Source: Isotricha intestinalis | Lineage: Eukaryota > Ciliophora > Litostomatea > Vestibuliferida > Isotrichidae | Assembly: GCA_023807065.1 (NCBI GenBank) | Contig: JAJJLU010000873.1 | Location: 1 to 15,520, forward strand | DNA: 15,520 nt | Direction of reading: 5' to 3' | In this document: piece after piece, positions 8,464 through 15,520 of the stretch | Layout of the letters: each line of letters begins with the position of its first letter | How positions within the stretch are numbered: the stretch's first letter is position 1 | Position numbers and translations under genes: made by a program | The notes under the pieces: generated by a model | Databases searched by the model: none | Told to the model about the DNA's origin: nothing | The model's input: the letters and a program-made list of their open reading frames with translations, nothing else

Positions 8464-9223
8464 ATGAAATATTATATTTTAATTTCATTTTATCTAAATC
8501 TATCAATAAAATTTGAACTTTTTCTCTAAATAATTCATCAATCAATATTTTGAATTTTTGGAGATTGATATTTAAATGAAGAAAAATAAAAAATAAATTA
8601 AAAAGTAATTAGTTATTAAATATTTAATGACAATAAAAAAAATATTGACACTATTGAATCAATAAAAAGAAAATCAACATTAGAATCAATAAAAAGAAAA
8701 TCAACATTAGAATCAATAAAATATTTAAATGAATTTGAATATCGTACAGAAGAAGAAACAATAGTAAGTTCAATATTAAATAAAATAATATCATTAAGTA
8801 TAAAAGGATATCATTGTCAAATAATATATAAAAATATAAATGATTATTTTTATGATTTTTTAAAAACTCATAATTAATTTATTATTAAAGGAAAAATATG
8901 TTTGTTATGAAGAAGGTAAATTTGATAAAAATAGTTAGATTTAAATAAAAGAACCTTAAAATAATAAAAATGATGGATAAGAATTAATTGAAATTAATAT
9001 TATTTCTTTTGATAAAAAAATAATGAATTGATAGGAAACAATAAAAAATTAAAAAAAAGAGAATTTCATTTTAAAATAAAAAAAAACAATCTCAAAAATA
9101 TTATAAGATAATAATAAAAGAAAAATTGTTTTTTTACCAATTCAATCATATATTTCTTTATTTCTATTTATTATTATGGTAAATTTAATATTTTATTTTA
9201 TTGTTGACTATACAATTTTTTGA
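8464..9223 (+). pseudogene. Decayed gene with C-terminal hydrophobic segment
   Basis: From an ATG at 8464 one frame continues for about 140 codons through several TAA and two TGA codons. Its best-preserved part reads NIDTIESIKRKSTL, then a repeat of it, then YLNEFEYRTEEETIVSS and GYHCQIIYKNINDYFYDFLK. A frame change near 8890 leads to EKYVCYEEGKFDKNS and ELIEINIISFDKK, again broken by TAA and TAG at Gln-like positions. After another frame change the sequence ends with VFLPIQSYISLFLFIIMVNL and a TGA at 9221-9223, a likely membrane-spanning end. The first 50 codons are less convincing than the rest. No family is recognised. Confidence 0.5.
8656..8721 (+). repeat. 27-base tandem repeat, 2.4 copies
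   Basis: Two exact 27-base copies (8656-8682 and 8683-8709) are followed by 12 bases of a third. The unit is a whole number of codons and encodes ESIKRKSTL in the frame of the decayed gene, so it probably arose while the gene was still translated. Identity of the two copies suggests recent duplication or conversion. Confidence 0.9.
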
Positions 9224-9499
9224 TTTAAAAATTAATTCTATAACAAAAATCAATTTATAAATTACAATTATTTATTTCAAAATTATTTTTTTATATAAAT
9301 TTTTAAATCAATGAATAAAATTCATCAAAAATAAATAAAATCACAGAAAAAAATAGAAAATATACTATATATTTTTTATTCATCTAAAAAAATGCTTTAA
9401 ACTAAAGAATCATTTAGAAAAATAATTATAAATTTCTTCAATTATATATAACCCTTCAAAAAATAAAACTATAATCAAAGTTAAAAAAAATAAATCCAA
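9224..9499. promoter_or_regulatory. Upstream region of glgC
   Basis: About 275 bases of A/T-rich sequence lie between the last decayed frame and the glgC start and must contain its promoter and 5' leader. I see no motif that could be named with confidence. The ATG is preceded by an A-rich leader (AAATAAATCCAA), common before starts in AT-rich protists. Confidence 0.3.
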
Positions 9500-10765
9500 A
9501 TGAATCATAATAAAGTAATTGTAATGATATTGGCAGGAGGACAAGGAAAAAGACTTCTTCCATTAACACGTGACAGAGCAAAGCCAGCAGTTCCTTTTGC
9601 AGGAAAATTTCGTATAATAGATTTTGTTTTAAATAACTTTATAAATTCTGGATTTAATAAAATAAAAGTAATAACTCAATATAAATCAGACTCTTTAAAT
9701 AAGCATATTGCCCATGGATGGAATTTATGTCCTCAAATAGGAAGTTATATTGATTTAGTTCCTGCTCAAATGAACACTGATGGTAATTGGTATCAAGGAA
9801 CTGCAGATGCAATATATCAAAATTATAATTTAATTCAAAAATTCGAAAAAGTTTTTGTCTTTGGAGGGGATCACATTTACAAAATGGATACTCATCAAAT
9901 GCTTAAATTTCATGTTAAACATAATGCTGATTTGACTATTTCTGCTAATCCTATTCCTATTAATGATGCTCATGAATTTGGAATTATGGAAGTTGATGAT
10001 GAAATGAAATTAACTAATTTTATTGAGAAACCACAAAATAAACCTAATCATATTCCAGGAGATGAAAACAAATGTTTAGCTTCTATGGGTAATTATATTT
10101 TTAATGTTGATTCTTTAATTGAGGAATTGAAATTAGATGCTAAAGATAATAATTCAAAACATGATTTTGGAAAAAATATAATACCAAATATGTTAAAAAA
10201 AGGTAAAAAAATTTACGTGTATAATTTCGGTACAAATGAATTTCCAGGAATGACAAAAGCTGAAAAAGGTTATTGGAAAGATGTAGGAACTGTAGATGCA
10301 TATTGGCAAGCAAATATGGATTTATTAGATTATAATAATGAATTAAAATTAGATAATAAAGAATGGCCTTTAAGAACTTATAATTATAATTTACCACCAG
10401 CTAAATTTACTTGGGATAGACATGCTCATGTTGGTATGGTTAAAAATTCTCTTGTTAGTGAGGGTTGTCTAATTTCAGGAGGAACAATTTCAGGTTGTGT
10501 ACTTTCTCCTAATGTTGAAGTTCAAGGACTAACTGAAATTACTGATTCTATTTTAATGGAAAATGTTATTGTTGGTAAACATTCTAAACTGTATAAGGTT
10601 ATTGTTGATAAGAATGTGATTATTCCTCCTAATACTAAAATTGGTTTAAATAAAGAAAATGATATAAAAAGAGGATTTTTTGTATCTGAAGGTGGAGTTA
10701 CAATCGTTGCCAAGGATAGTATTTTAGAAGCCAATGATGATCCTATTGAAGGAGTAAGTAAATAA
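9500..10765 (+). CDS. glgC: Glucose-1-phosphate adenylyltransferase (ADP-glucose pyrophosphorylase), bacterial type
   Basis: Converts ATP and glucose 1-phosphate to ADP-glucose and pyrophosphate, the donor-forming step of bacterial glycogen and plant starch synthesis. The 421 residues are full length (E. coli GlgC has 431). The nucleotidyltransferase domain has LAGGQGKRLLPLT (11-23), RAKPAVPF (26-33), the catalytic Asp124 in FGGDHIYK, EFGIMEVD (159-166), sugar-phosphate Lys177 in FIEKP, ASMGNYIF (194-201) and GYWKDVGTVDAYW (257-269). The C-terminal part is a left-handed beta-helix (SEGCLISGG, DSILMENVIVG, VDKNVIIPP), ending RGFFVSEGG. The position of the E. coli activator-binding Lys39 is Asp25 here, so fructose-1,6-bisphosphate control may differ. 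There is no N-terminal transit or signal peptide, so it is probably cytosolic. Eukaryotes outside the plant lineage usually use UDP-glucose, so a single-subunit bacterial-style gene here suggests transfer from bacteria. No other glycogen gene is adjacent. An intact frame amid decayed neighbours implies selection. Confidence 0.95.
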   Translation: MNHNKVIVMILAGGQGKRLLPLTRDRAKPAVPFAGKFRIIDFVLNNFINSGFNKIKVITQYKSDSLNKHIAHGWNLCPQIGSYIDLVPAQMNTDGNWYQGTADAIYQNYNLIQKFEKVFVFGGDHIYKMDTHQMLKFHVKHNADLTISANPIPINDAHEFGIMEVDDEMKLTNFIEKPQNKPNHIPGDENKCLASMGNYIFNVDSLIEELKLDAKDNNSKHDFGKNIIPNMLKKGKKIYVYNFGTNEFPGMTKAEKGYWKDVGTVDAYWQANMDLLDYNNELKLDNKEWPLRTYNYNLPPAKFTWDRHAHVGMVKNSLVSEGCLISGGTISGCVLSPNVEVQGLTEITDSILMENVIVGKHSKLYKVIVDKNVIIPPNTKIGLNKENDIKRGFFVSEGGVTIVAKDSILEANDDPIEGVSK

Positions 10766-11685
10766 AAAGAAAGATTTGTATTTTGGGTAATTTTATCTCA
10801 TTTAATTTAAGTTATTTAATTATTTAAATATTCTGAATTTGAAAGAATTTGGTTAAGAACATATTTTTTTTGGAGATTTTAATAATAAATAAAATTAAAA
10901 AGAAGAATAAATTTAATTTTACAAAGTATGAATCAAATTAAACTAATTTAAAATATATGATAAAAAAGAAAAAGGGAAAAACAAAGAAGAATATTAAAAT
11001 TTAGGTTTGTGAATATATTGATTTTAATAAAATATTTTTCTAAAAAAGAACTAAATTTCAATAAAAATAAAAAAATAAAAATAAAAATCTCTATATTGAA
11101 AATCAGCTAAAATTGAAATTCAAATGCGAAAATTCAGATGAAATAATAAGTATGGAAATAATTATTTGGAAACAAGAATTTAACAATTAAAGTATTTCAA
11201 ATTGTTTTTCAAAAGTTCATATAAGAATATTTTTTTGAATTATATATCTCATTTTAAAACAGTTTTAAAAATAACATTTCAAATAAAATTTATTATTAAA
11301 TAATATGATATTATTTAATTGATTGAAAAAGAAATAATAATTAAGGATGTCTTTATTCAAAAAAAGATATATTCAACACTTATTATAAAATTATTACCTT
11401 ATTATTTTTAAAGAAATAAAATTAAACATTTAAACACCTTTAATGAAATTGTTAATCACAAATAATTAAATTATACTTGTTATAATAATGAAAAATAAAT
11501 ACAATTTTAAAACTCATAATTCATGAATATAATGTAAAATAATATAATTTAAAAATGAATTGAATTTTTTTAACATAAAAATTATAATTATTAAATTCTT
11601 TTTAATGGATAAAAAATCTCAATAAAAAAAAATACATATTTAAATTTCCTCAATTTAAAAATTAAAATATTCAGAAAATATTTTT
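10766..11685. other. Convergent intergenic region, about 920 bases
   Basis: Lies between the 3' ends of glgC (plus) and the coiled-coil gene (minus), so it holds both terminators. One 33-codon plus-strand stretch (11089-11190) reads somewhat like protein (LYIENQLKLKFKCENSDEII, WKQEFNN) and could be another gene scrap, but it is too short to call. Otherwise I see only A/T-rich sequence. Confidence 0.4.
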
Positions 11686-13470
11686 TTATGCATCATATAG
11701 ATAAATCTCTTTATGAGAATTCATATAACTTAAAACATTTGAAGCCCATTTTTCAATATTATCAATTAAATCATAATCAGTTGGAGCATCCAAATAAATT
11801 TCTACTTCTTCAAATGGTAAAACAAAATTCCTTAATTCTTCAATATCATCTGGAAGATTATCAGGATTATATGTTACTATATATTTTCTATTTATACTTT
11901 TATATTTTTCAATTTTTTCAACTTGTTTTTTTCTAAGAGTATCTAATTTCTTTAAAGCTTTATTAAATATATCATCTATATTTTGATTAGGCTTATAAAT
12001 TGATATATAAAAATTTTTTTCTTCATGATCATTATTAAATTCTTGAATTAATTTTGGGAAAACTTGATTATAATGTAAAATAAAACTATAATAAAAAATT
12101 GTTGCAATGATTTTAAAATTATAAGAAACAACATTTGATTTAGATTCGATTATTCTTTGTCCTAAATTTTCATAGAGTAAAGTATTAATTATAAATTTCA
12201 TTACTATAATAAATTTTTTTTGTTCATCATTCATTTCTCCATTTGGAATATATTGAATTCTTAATCTTTCAAATCTTGAAAAGAATTCTTTTGGAACAAT
12301 ATCCATTTGAAAAATATAACTTCTAAAAAATAAAGATATTGTTCTATTAATTTTGATTTTTGTAGTTTTAATTAACAAATTATCAGTAATATTTCTTAAA
12401 AATCCTTCTAATTTATCAATATGAAATTTATTTTTTAAATCAAATTTTTCTTTAAATTCAGCAATATTATTAAAAACACCACTTAAAAATTTCTCAAATA
12501 ATTTATTTATGTATTCTTCAGTTTCAACTAAACTTTTAGAAAAATCTTTAATTCTATTAAATTTTTTCCATCTTTTAATCAAAAGTAATTTCCTAGCAGC
12601 AATAACAGAATAAGCAATAATTCTTAAATTACCTAAAACTTGTTTTTTTCTTTCTTTTCTTCTATTTTTTTCAGTTTCAGTCGTATGAACAGAACTTTCG
12701 CTTTCACTTTCACTTTCACTTTCTCCTTTTTTATCAACGCTTTCTTCATCAGAAGGAAATTCTATTTGATTATCTAATAAAGTTTGAATTCTAGAAGTAG
12801 TTTTTCTTGAAACATGTTCTGATTCATCCTTGTCTACAACATTATCATCATGAGGAATAGGAAATTTTAAAGGATATTTTGCTAATAAATCATTTATTTT
12901 TCTTATATCATTGTCGGTTCCATATTTTTTTCTCCAATTTATTGCTAATTCTAATTCTGAAGGTCTATTTGGATAATATACTTTTTGTGCCGCATACTTT
13001 ATTACTGGATCTTTCGAATGAAGTAATAATCTTCTTACATTATGATCTTCTGTTTTTAATGAATCTAATATACCATTTAATCTATAATTGATTGATTGTT
13101 TATCTGATTTTAAATCATTTTCAAATTCTTTAAATAATTCTTGTGATGGTTTAAATTTTTCTTTTAAAAATTCTTCTATATCTGTTTCTGCTTTTTTAAA
13201 TTCTTCAAAAATTTTCTGCTTTTGACGTTGACGATATTCTCCAACTTCGAAAAATTGTTCTTTTACTGCTCCTTGTAAATTTGTTAAAGAACTTTTATCA
13301 AAACGGTTTACTTTCATTTTCTTCTGGGATTTTATTAATGATTTTAAATCATTTATCATGTTTAATGATACTAATTCTAAGTTATCTATTACATCGTCAT
13401 AGTAATTTCGAGGAAGGTATGTGTTATCTAATGCTATATTTTGATTAGAATTTATGTTTCCATTATACAT
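11686..13470 (-). CDS. Hypothetical charged, coiled-coil-rich protein
   Basis: 594 residues, not recognised. Residues about 60-135 are Lys/Glu/Gln-rich helix (GEYRQRQKQKIFEEFKKAE), likely coiled coil. A middle section (140-205) contains HSKDPVIKYAAQKVYYPNRP. An acidic linker (about 207-270) includes a perfect Ser-Glu dipeptide run (250-259). It is followed by a strongly basic patch (KNRRKERKK, 268-276) and a helical stretch rich in Arg/Lys and Ile/Leu (281-310). The rest is largely helical. Near residue 520 comes LDTLRKKQVEKIEKYKS, another likely coiled coil. There is no signal peptide and no clear membrane span; the Ile/Phe-rich segment around 450-470 is too polar. The codons look like those of the neighbouring genes and the frame is long and clean, so it is certainly a gene. 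A structural role at the cytoskeleton or cilium is only a guess from composition. Confidence 0.85.
   Translation of the reverse strand: MYNGNINSNQNIALDNTYLPRNYYDDVIDNLELVSLNMINDLKSLIKSQKKMKVNRFDKSSLTNLQGAVKEQFFEVGEYRQRQKQKIFEEFKKAETDIEEFLKEKFKPSQELFKEFENDLKSDKQSINYRLNGILDSLKTEDHNVRRLLLHSKDPVIKYAAQKVYYPNRPSELELAINWRKKYGTDNDIRKINDLLAKYPLKFPIPHDDNVVDKDESEHVSRKTTSRIQTLLDNQIEFPSDEESVDKKGESESESESESSVHTTETEKNRRKERKKQVLGNLRIIAYSVIAARKLLLIKRWKKFNRIKDFSKSLVETEEYINKLFEKFLSGVFNNIAEFKEKFDLKNKFHIDKLEGFLRNITDNLLIKTTKIKINRTISLFFRSYIFQMDIVPKEFFSRFERLRIQYIPNGEMNDEQKKFIIVMKFIINTLLYENLGQRIIESKSNVVSYNFKIIATIFYYSFILHYNQVFPKLIQEFNNDHEEKNFYISIYKPNQNIDDIFNKALKKLDTLRKKQVEKIEKYKSINRKYIVTYNPDNLPDDIEELRNFVLPFEEVEIYLDAPTDYDLIDNIEKWASNVLSYMNSHKEIYLYDA
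12694..12724 (-). repeat. Ser-Glu codon repeat
   Basis: A six-base repeat (CTTTCA on the plus strand, about five units with one variant CTTTCG) encodes the SESESESESS run of the coiled-coil protein. Such in-frame hexamer runs vary easily in copy number by slippage. Confidence 0.85.
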
Positions 13471-14293
13471 TTTTTTATTAAATTACTAGTTATACTTAAT
13501 TTATATCATTTATAAATTGATAAAATTATACAATAAAATAATATAAATATTATATTTTTAATTATATTAAATAAATGATTATATCTTTAATTATGTTATC
13601 ATTCAATTAATCATTTTCACTACTTTTTTAATCAAAGTAAAATAATCCTTTTAAAAAACTTCATTCATTTTTTTTTTAGAGAATTATTTTTAACAAATTA
13701 AAAATCATATAATACAATAAATAAAAAATTTAACAGTGAATAAATTCTCTCAATATTTTTCAATCCTAATTCTTTTTATTTATGAAAAAAAGATATATAT
13801 ATCTTTAATCTGTTCTGATGCTAAATACAATTTTGAATAAAAATAAGATGTAATAATTAAAATAATTATTTTACAAAGACAACACACTTTAATAGGGAAT
13901 TGATTTGAAAGATTAATTTATGGAAATAGATTATAATACTTATGAATGTTCTATTACATTAACATCTTTTCATCAAAAATATTTTATATATTTCTTAAGA
14001 TTAAAAAATAATTTAAATTTTCAAATGAAATCTTTTTTGGAATTTATCCATTCATGCTAATTTTCAAAAATTTTTACTTTTTCTTTTAATATATATTTTA
14101 TTGGTATATATATTTGTTTATCAAATCAAAGTTAAATTTAATAAATTATTTTCATGATTTGATATTTTTATATAAACTTTTAAAAATTTTACTATTATTT
14201 ACTATATTACGATATTTCAGTTATTATATACCATAAAAATTTTTTTATTTATAATTGAAATGTTGAAAAAAATATTGTTGAATGATTGTTTTT
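13471..14293. other. Intergenic, about 820 bases
   Basis: Lies between two minus-strand genes. It should contain the promoter of the coiled-coil gene (left part) and the terminator of the LRR gene (right part). It holds an 18-base perfect palindrome of simple AT-type sequence at 13789-13806 (AAAGATATATATATCTTT) and a small plus-strand frame at 13920-14060, listed separately. I see no RNA gene. Confidence 0.45.
13920..14060 (+). CDS. Possible small ORF, 46 residues
   Basis: An ATG-to-TAA frame begins MEIDYNTYECSITLTSFHQK and reads more like protein than its surroundings (Asp, Glu, Cys, Thr, His and Gln codons in the first half). If the TAA at 14058 is read through, the frame continues about 25 codons into a hydrophobic stretch (IFTFSFNIYFIGIYICL) before further stops. 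It may therefore be another decayed gene rather than a small active one. No homology is recognised, and chance cannot be excluded. Confidence 0.22.
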   Translation: MEIDYNTYECSITLTSFHQKYFIYFLRLKNNLNFQMKSFLEFIHSC

Positions 14294-15520
14294 TTAAAAT
14301 TGAAAGTTTCTAATATCTGAAATTTTCTTATCATTGGTTTCAATTTTACAATTATTGTTTAATTTATAGAACATATTAATCATATCTTTAACATTATTAG
14401 TATTAAAATTAGATAAATTTAAAGTAGTTAAAGAAGAACAATTAGAGAACATATAACTCATATCTTTAACATAAATAGTATTAAAATTTGATAAATTTAA
14501 AGTAATTAAAGAAGAACAATTATAAAACATATAACTCATATATTCAACATTATTCGTATTAAAATTAGATAAATTTAAAGAATATAAAAAAGAATAATTA
14601 GAGAACATGTGAGTCATATATTTAACATTATTAGTGTTAAAATTTGATAAATTTAAAGAAGTTAAAGAAGAACAATTAGAGAACATATAACTCATATTAG
14701 TAACATTATTATTATTAAAATTAGATAAATTTAAAGAAGTTAAAGAAGAACAACCATTGAACATATAATTCATATCTTTAACATTATTAGTGTTAAAATT
14801 TGATAAATTTAAAGAAGTTAAAGAAGAACATTTATAGAACATATTACTCATATCAATAACATTGGTGGTATTAAAATTAGATAAATTTAAAGAAGTTAAA
14901 GAAGAACAAAAATAGAACAAATTATCCATATCTTTAACTTTATCAATATTAAAATTAGATAAATCTAAAGATGTTAAAGAAGAACAATAACCGAACATAT
15001 TATTCATATTAATAACATTATTAGTATTAAAATTAGATAAATTTAAAGAAGTTAAAGAAGAACATTGATAAAACAAATAATCAATATTTTTTAAAAGAGT
15101 ATTTAATATAATTTTTATTGTATTTTTGCCTTCTTTTTCAAAATTATATTTAAAGAAAAAATCTATTTTATTATCATTTAAATATAATTCATAATTTTTT
15201 TTATTTTCTTTATAATCAACTTTTTTTGCCAATAAGAATTATTACTTTTAACTTCTTCATTACAATTTAAAATTTGTATATTATCTTTTTTTTAATATCA
15301 TATTCACATTCAATCTCATTTTTATAAATTTTATCAAAATTATTATTAATATTTTGTTCTTGGATATTAATTTTTTCATGTGTATTTTTATTATTTTTAT
15401 CTTCAACCTTATTTTCATTTTTTTTTTCTTCTTCTTGTTTTTTGTAATTTAAAAATTCTTTTTTGTTTTCTTCTTTGTTTTTAATATTTCATCTAATTTA
15501 TCTATTCTTAATTTTGATTT
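14294..15520 (-). CDS. BspA-like leucine-rich-repeat protein, 5' part disrupted or mis-sequenced, cut by window edge
   Basis: The intact part (14294 to about 15225) encodes nine 26-residue repeats of the DUF285/BspA type, consensus CSSLTSLNLSNFNTNNVxxM plus xxMFxx, starting at residues 57, 83, 109, 135, 161, 187, 213, 239 and 265 counted from 15232. The seventh has Tyr instead of Cys. BspA-like repeats form a solenoid and occur in bacterial surface proteins and in large protist families; ligands are mostly unknown. There is no ATG at the 5' end of this frame: a TTG stands at 15232, with an in-frame TAA two codons upstream. Coding sequence instead continues upstream in other frames (IECEYDIKK, IQILNCNEEVKSNNSYWQKK) to the window edge, joined by single missing bases in A runs. 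I therefore read this as one gene whose start lies beyond the window, either recently broken or carrying homopolymer sequence errors. No signal peptide or anchor is visible in what remains. Confidence 0.8.
14363..15064 (-). repeat. Nine tandem 78-base LRR units
   Basis: The repeats of the BspA-like protein are also conserved as DNA. Phrases such as TTAAAATTAGATAAATTTAA and GTTAAAGAAGAACA recur every 78 bases on the plus strand. All nine units are exactly 26 codons, with no indels between them. This uniformity points to expansion by unequal exchange or conversion under frame constraint. Confidence 0.92.

Noticed and set aside
5205..9223. Live genes translated with all stop codons reassigned (Condylostoma-like code)
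   Set aside because: The five clean genes on the same contig have no in-frame stops and end in TAA, and the eIF2 gamma copy has true frame shifts and a missing 5' third.
10140..10734. Two minus-strand open frames (85 and 70 codons) inside glgC
   Set aside because: They lie opposite conserved catalytic and beta-helix sequence of a certain gene and show no family features of their own.
11688..13091. Plus-strand open frames (82 and 70 codons) inside the coiled-coil gene
   Set aside because: They are antisense shadows of a 594-residue frame with normal codon use and have no recognisable motifs.
13789..13806. 18-base perfect palindrome as an operator or hairpin
   Set aside because: It is mostly alternating AT, which arises easily by chance here, and it lies mid-intergenic without a nearby start or stop.
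15230..15232. TTG as a translation start for the LRR gene
   Set aside because: A TTG start is unlikely in a eukaryotic nuclear gene, and coding sequence clearly continues upstream in another frame.
15221..15293. Programmed minus-one frameshifting at A_AAA_AAG sites
   Set aside because: Two of the three shift sites fit the heptamer, but the third does not. Homopolymer sequence error or simple mutation explains all three, and no stimulatory structure is apparent in such AT-rich RNA. Kept only as an alternative.
1..15520. tRNA, rRNA, CRISPR array or transposase
   Set aside because: I saw no GC-richer islands with tRNA T-loop-like sequence, no regularly spaced repeats with unique spacers, and no transposase motifs in the readable frames or relics.

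Overview
The window looks like the left end of a macronuclear chromosome or contig from a ciliate, with a rumen-type litostome (Entodinium-like) as my best guess. It opens with seven exact copies of CCCCAAT on the C-rich strand, the orientation expected of a left telomere. The DNA is extremely AT-rich, and the first gene ends only about 95 bases from the telomere. A 700-residue two-pass membrane protein matches a family I know mainly from ciliates. The intact genes read in the standard genetic code: the five long frames contain no internal TAA, TAG or TGA and all end in TAA, which excludes the common ciliate codes in which TAA/TAG encode Gln. A bacterial-type ADP-glucose pyrophosphorylase fits a starch-storing, bacterivorous rumen ciliate. 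The species is inferred, not shown.

Layout. 1-54 telomere. 149-1813 (minus) a USP53/54-like ubiquitin hydrolase with two RanBP2-type zinc fingers and a C-terminal membrane anchor. 2722-4824 (minus) the two-pass membrane protein with a long, phosphosite-rich tail. 5205-9223 has no intact gene but is not empty. It is a gene graveyard: an unknown decayed gene (plus), a decayed 3' part of eIF2 gamma (minus), and two more decayed plus-strand frames, the last ending in a hydrophobic segment. 9500-10765 (plus) is intact glgC. 11686-13470 (minus) is an unrecognised charged, probably coiled-coil protein. 14294 to the right edge (minus) is a BspA-like leucine-rich-repeat gene. Its nine 26-residue repeats are intact, but its N-terminal part is interrupted by three one-base losses in A runs.

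The genes do not form a pathway. glgC makes ADP-glucose for storage polysaccharide. The ubiquitin hydrolase probably acts at the cytosolic face of a membrane. The LRR protein is a recognition or surface-type scaffold of unknown partner. The most notable points are the apparent bacterial origin of glgC, the membrane-anchored deubiquitinase at the telomere, and the block of decayed genes in a genome type usually thought gene-dense. I found no convincing tRNA, rRNA, CRISPR array or transposase.
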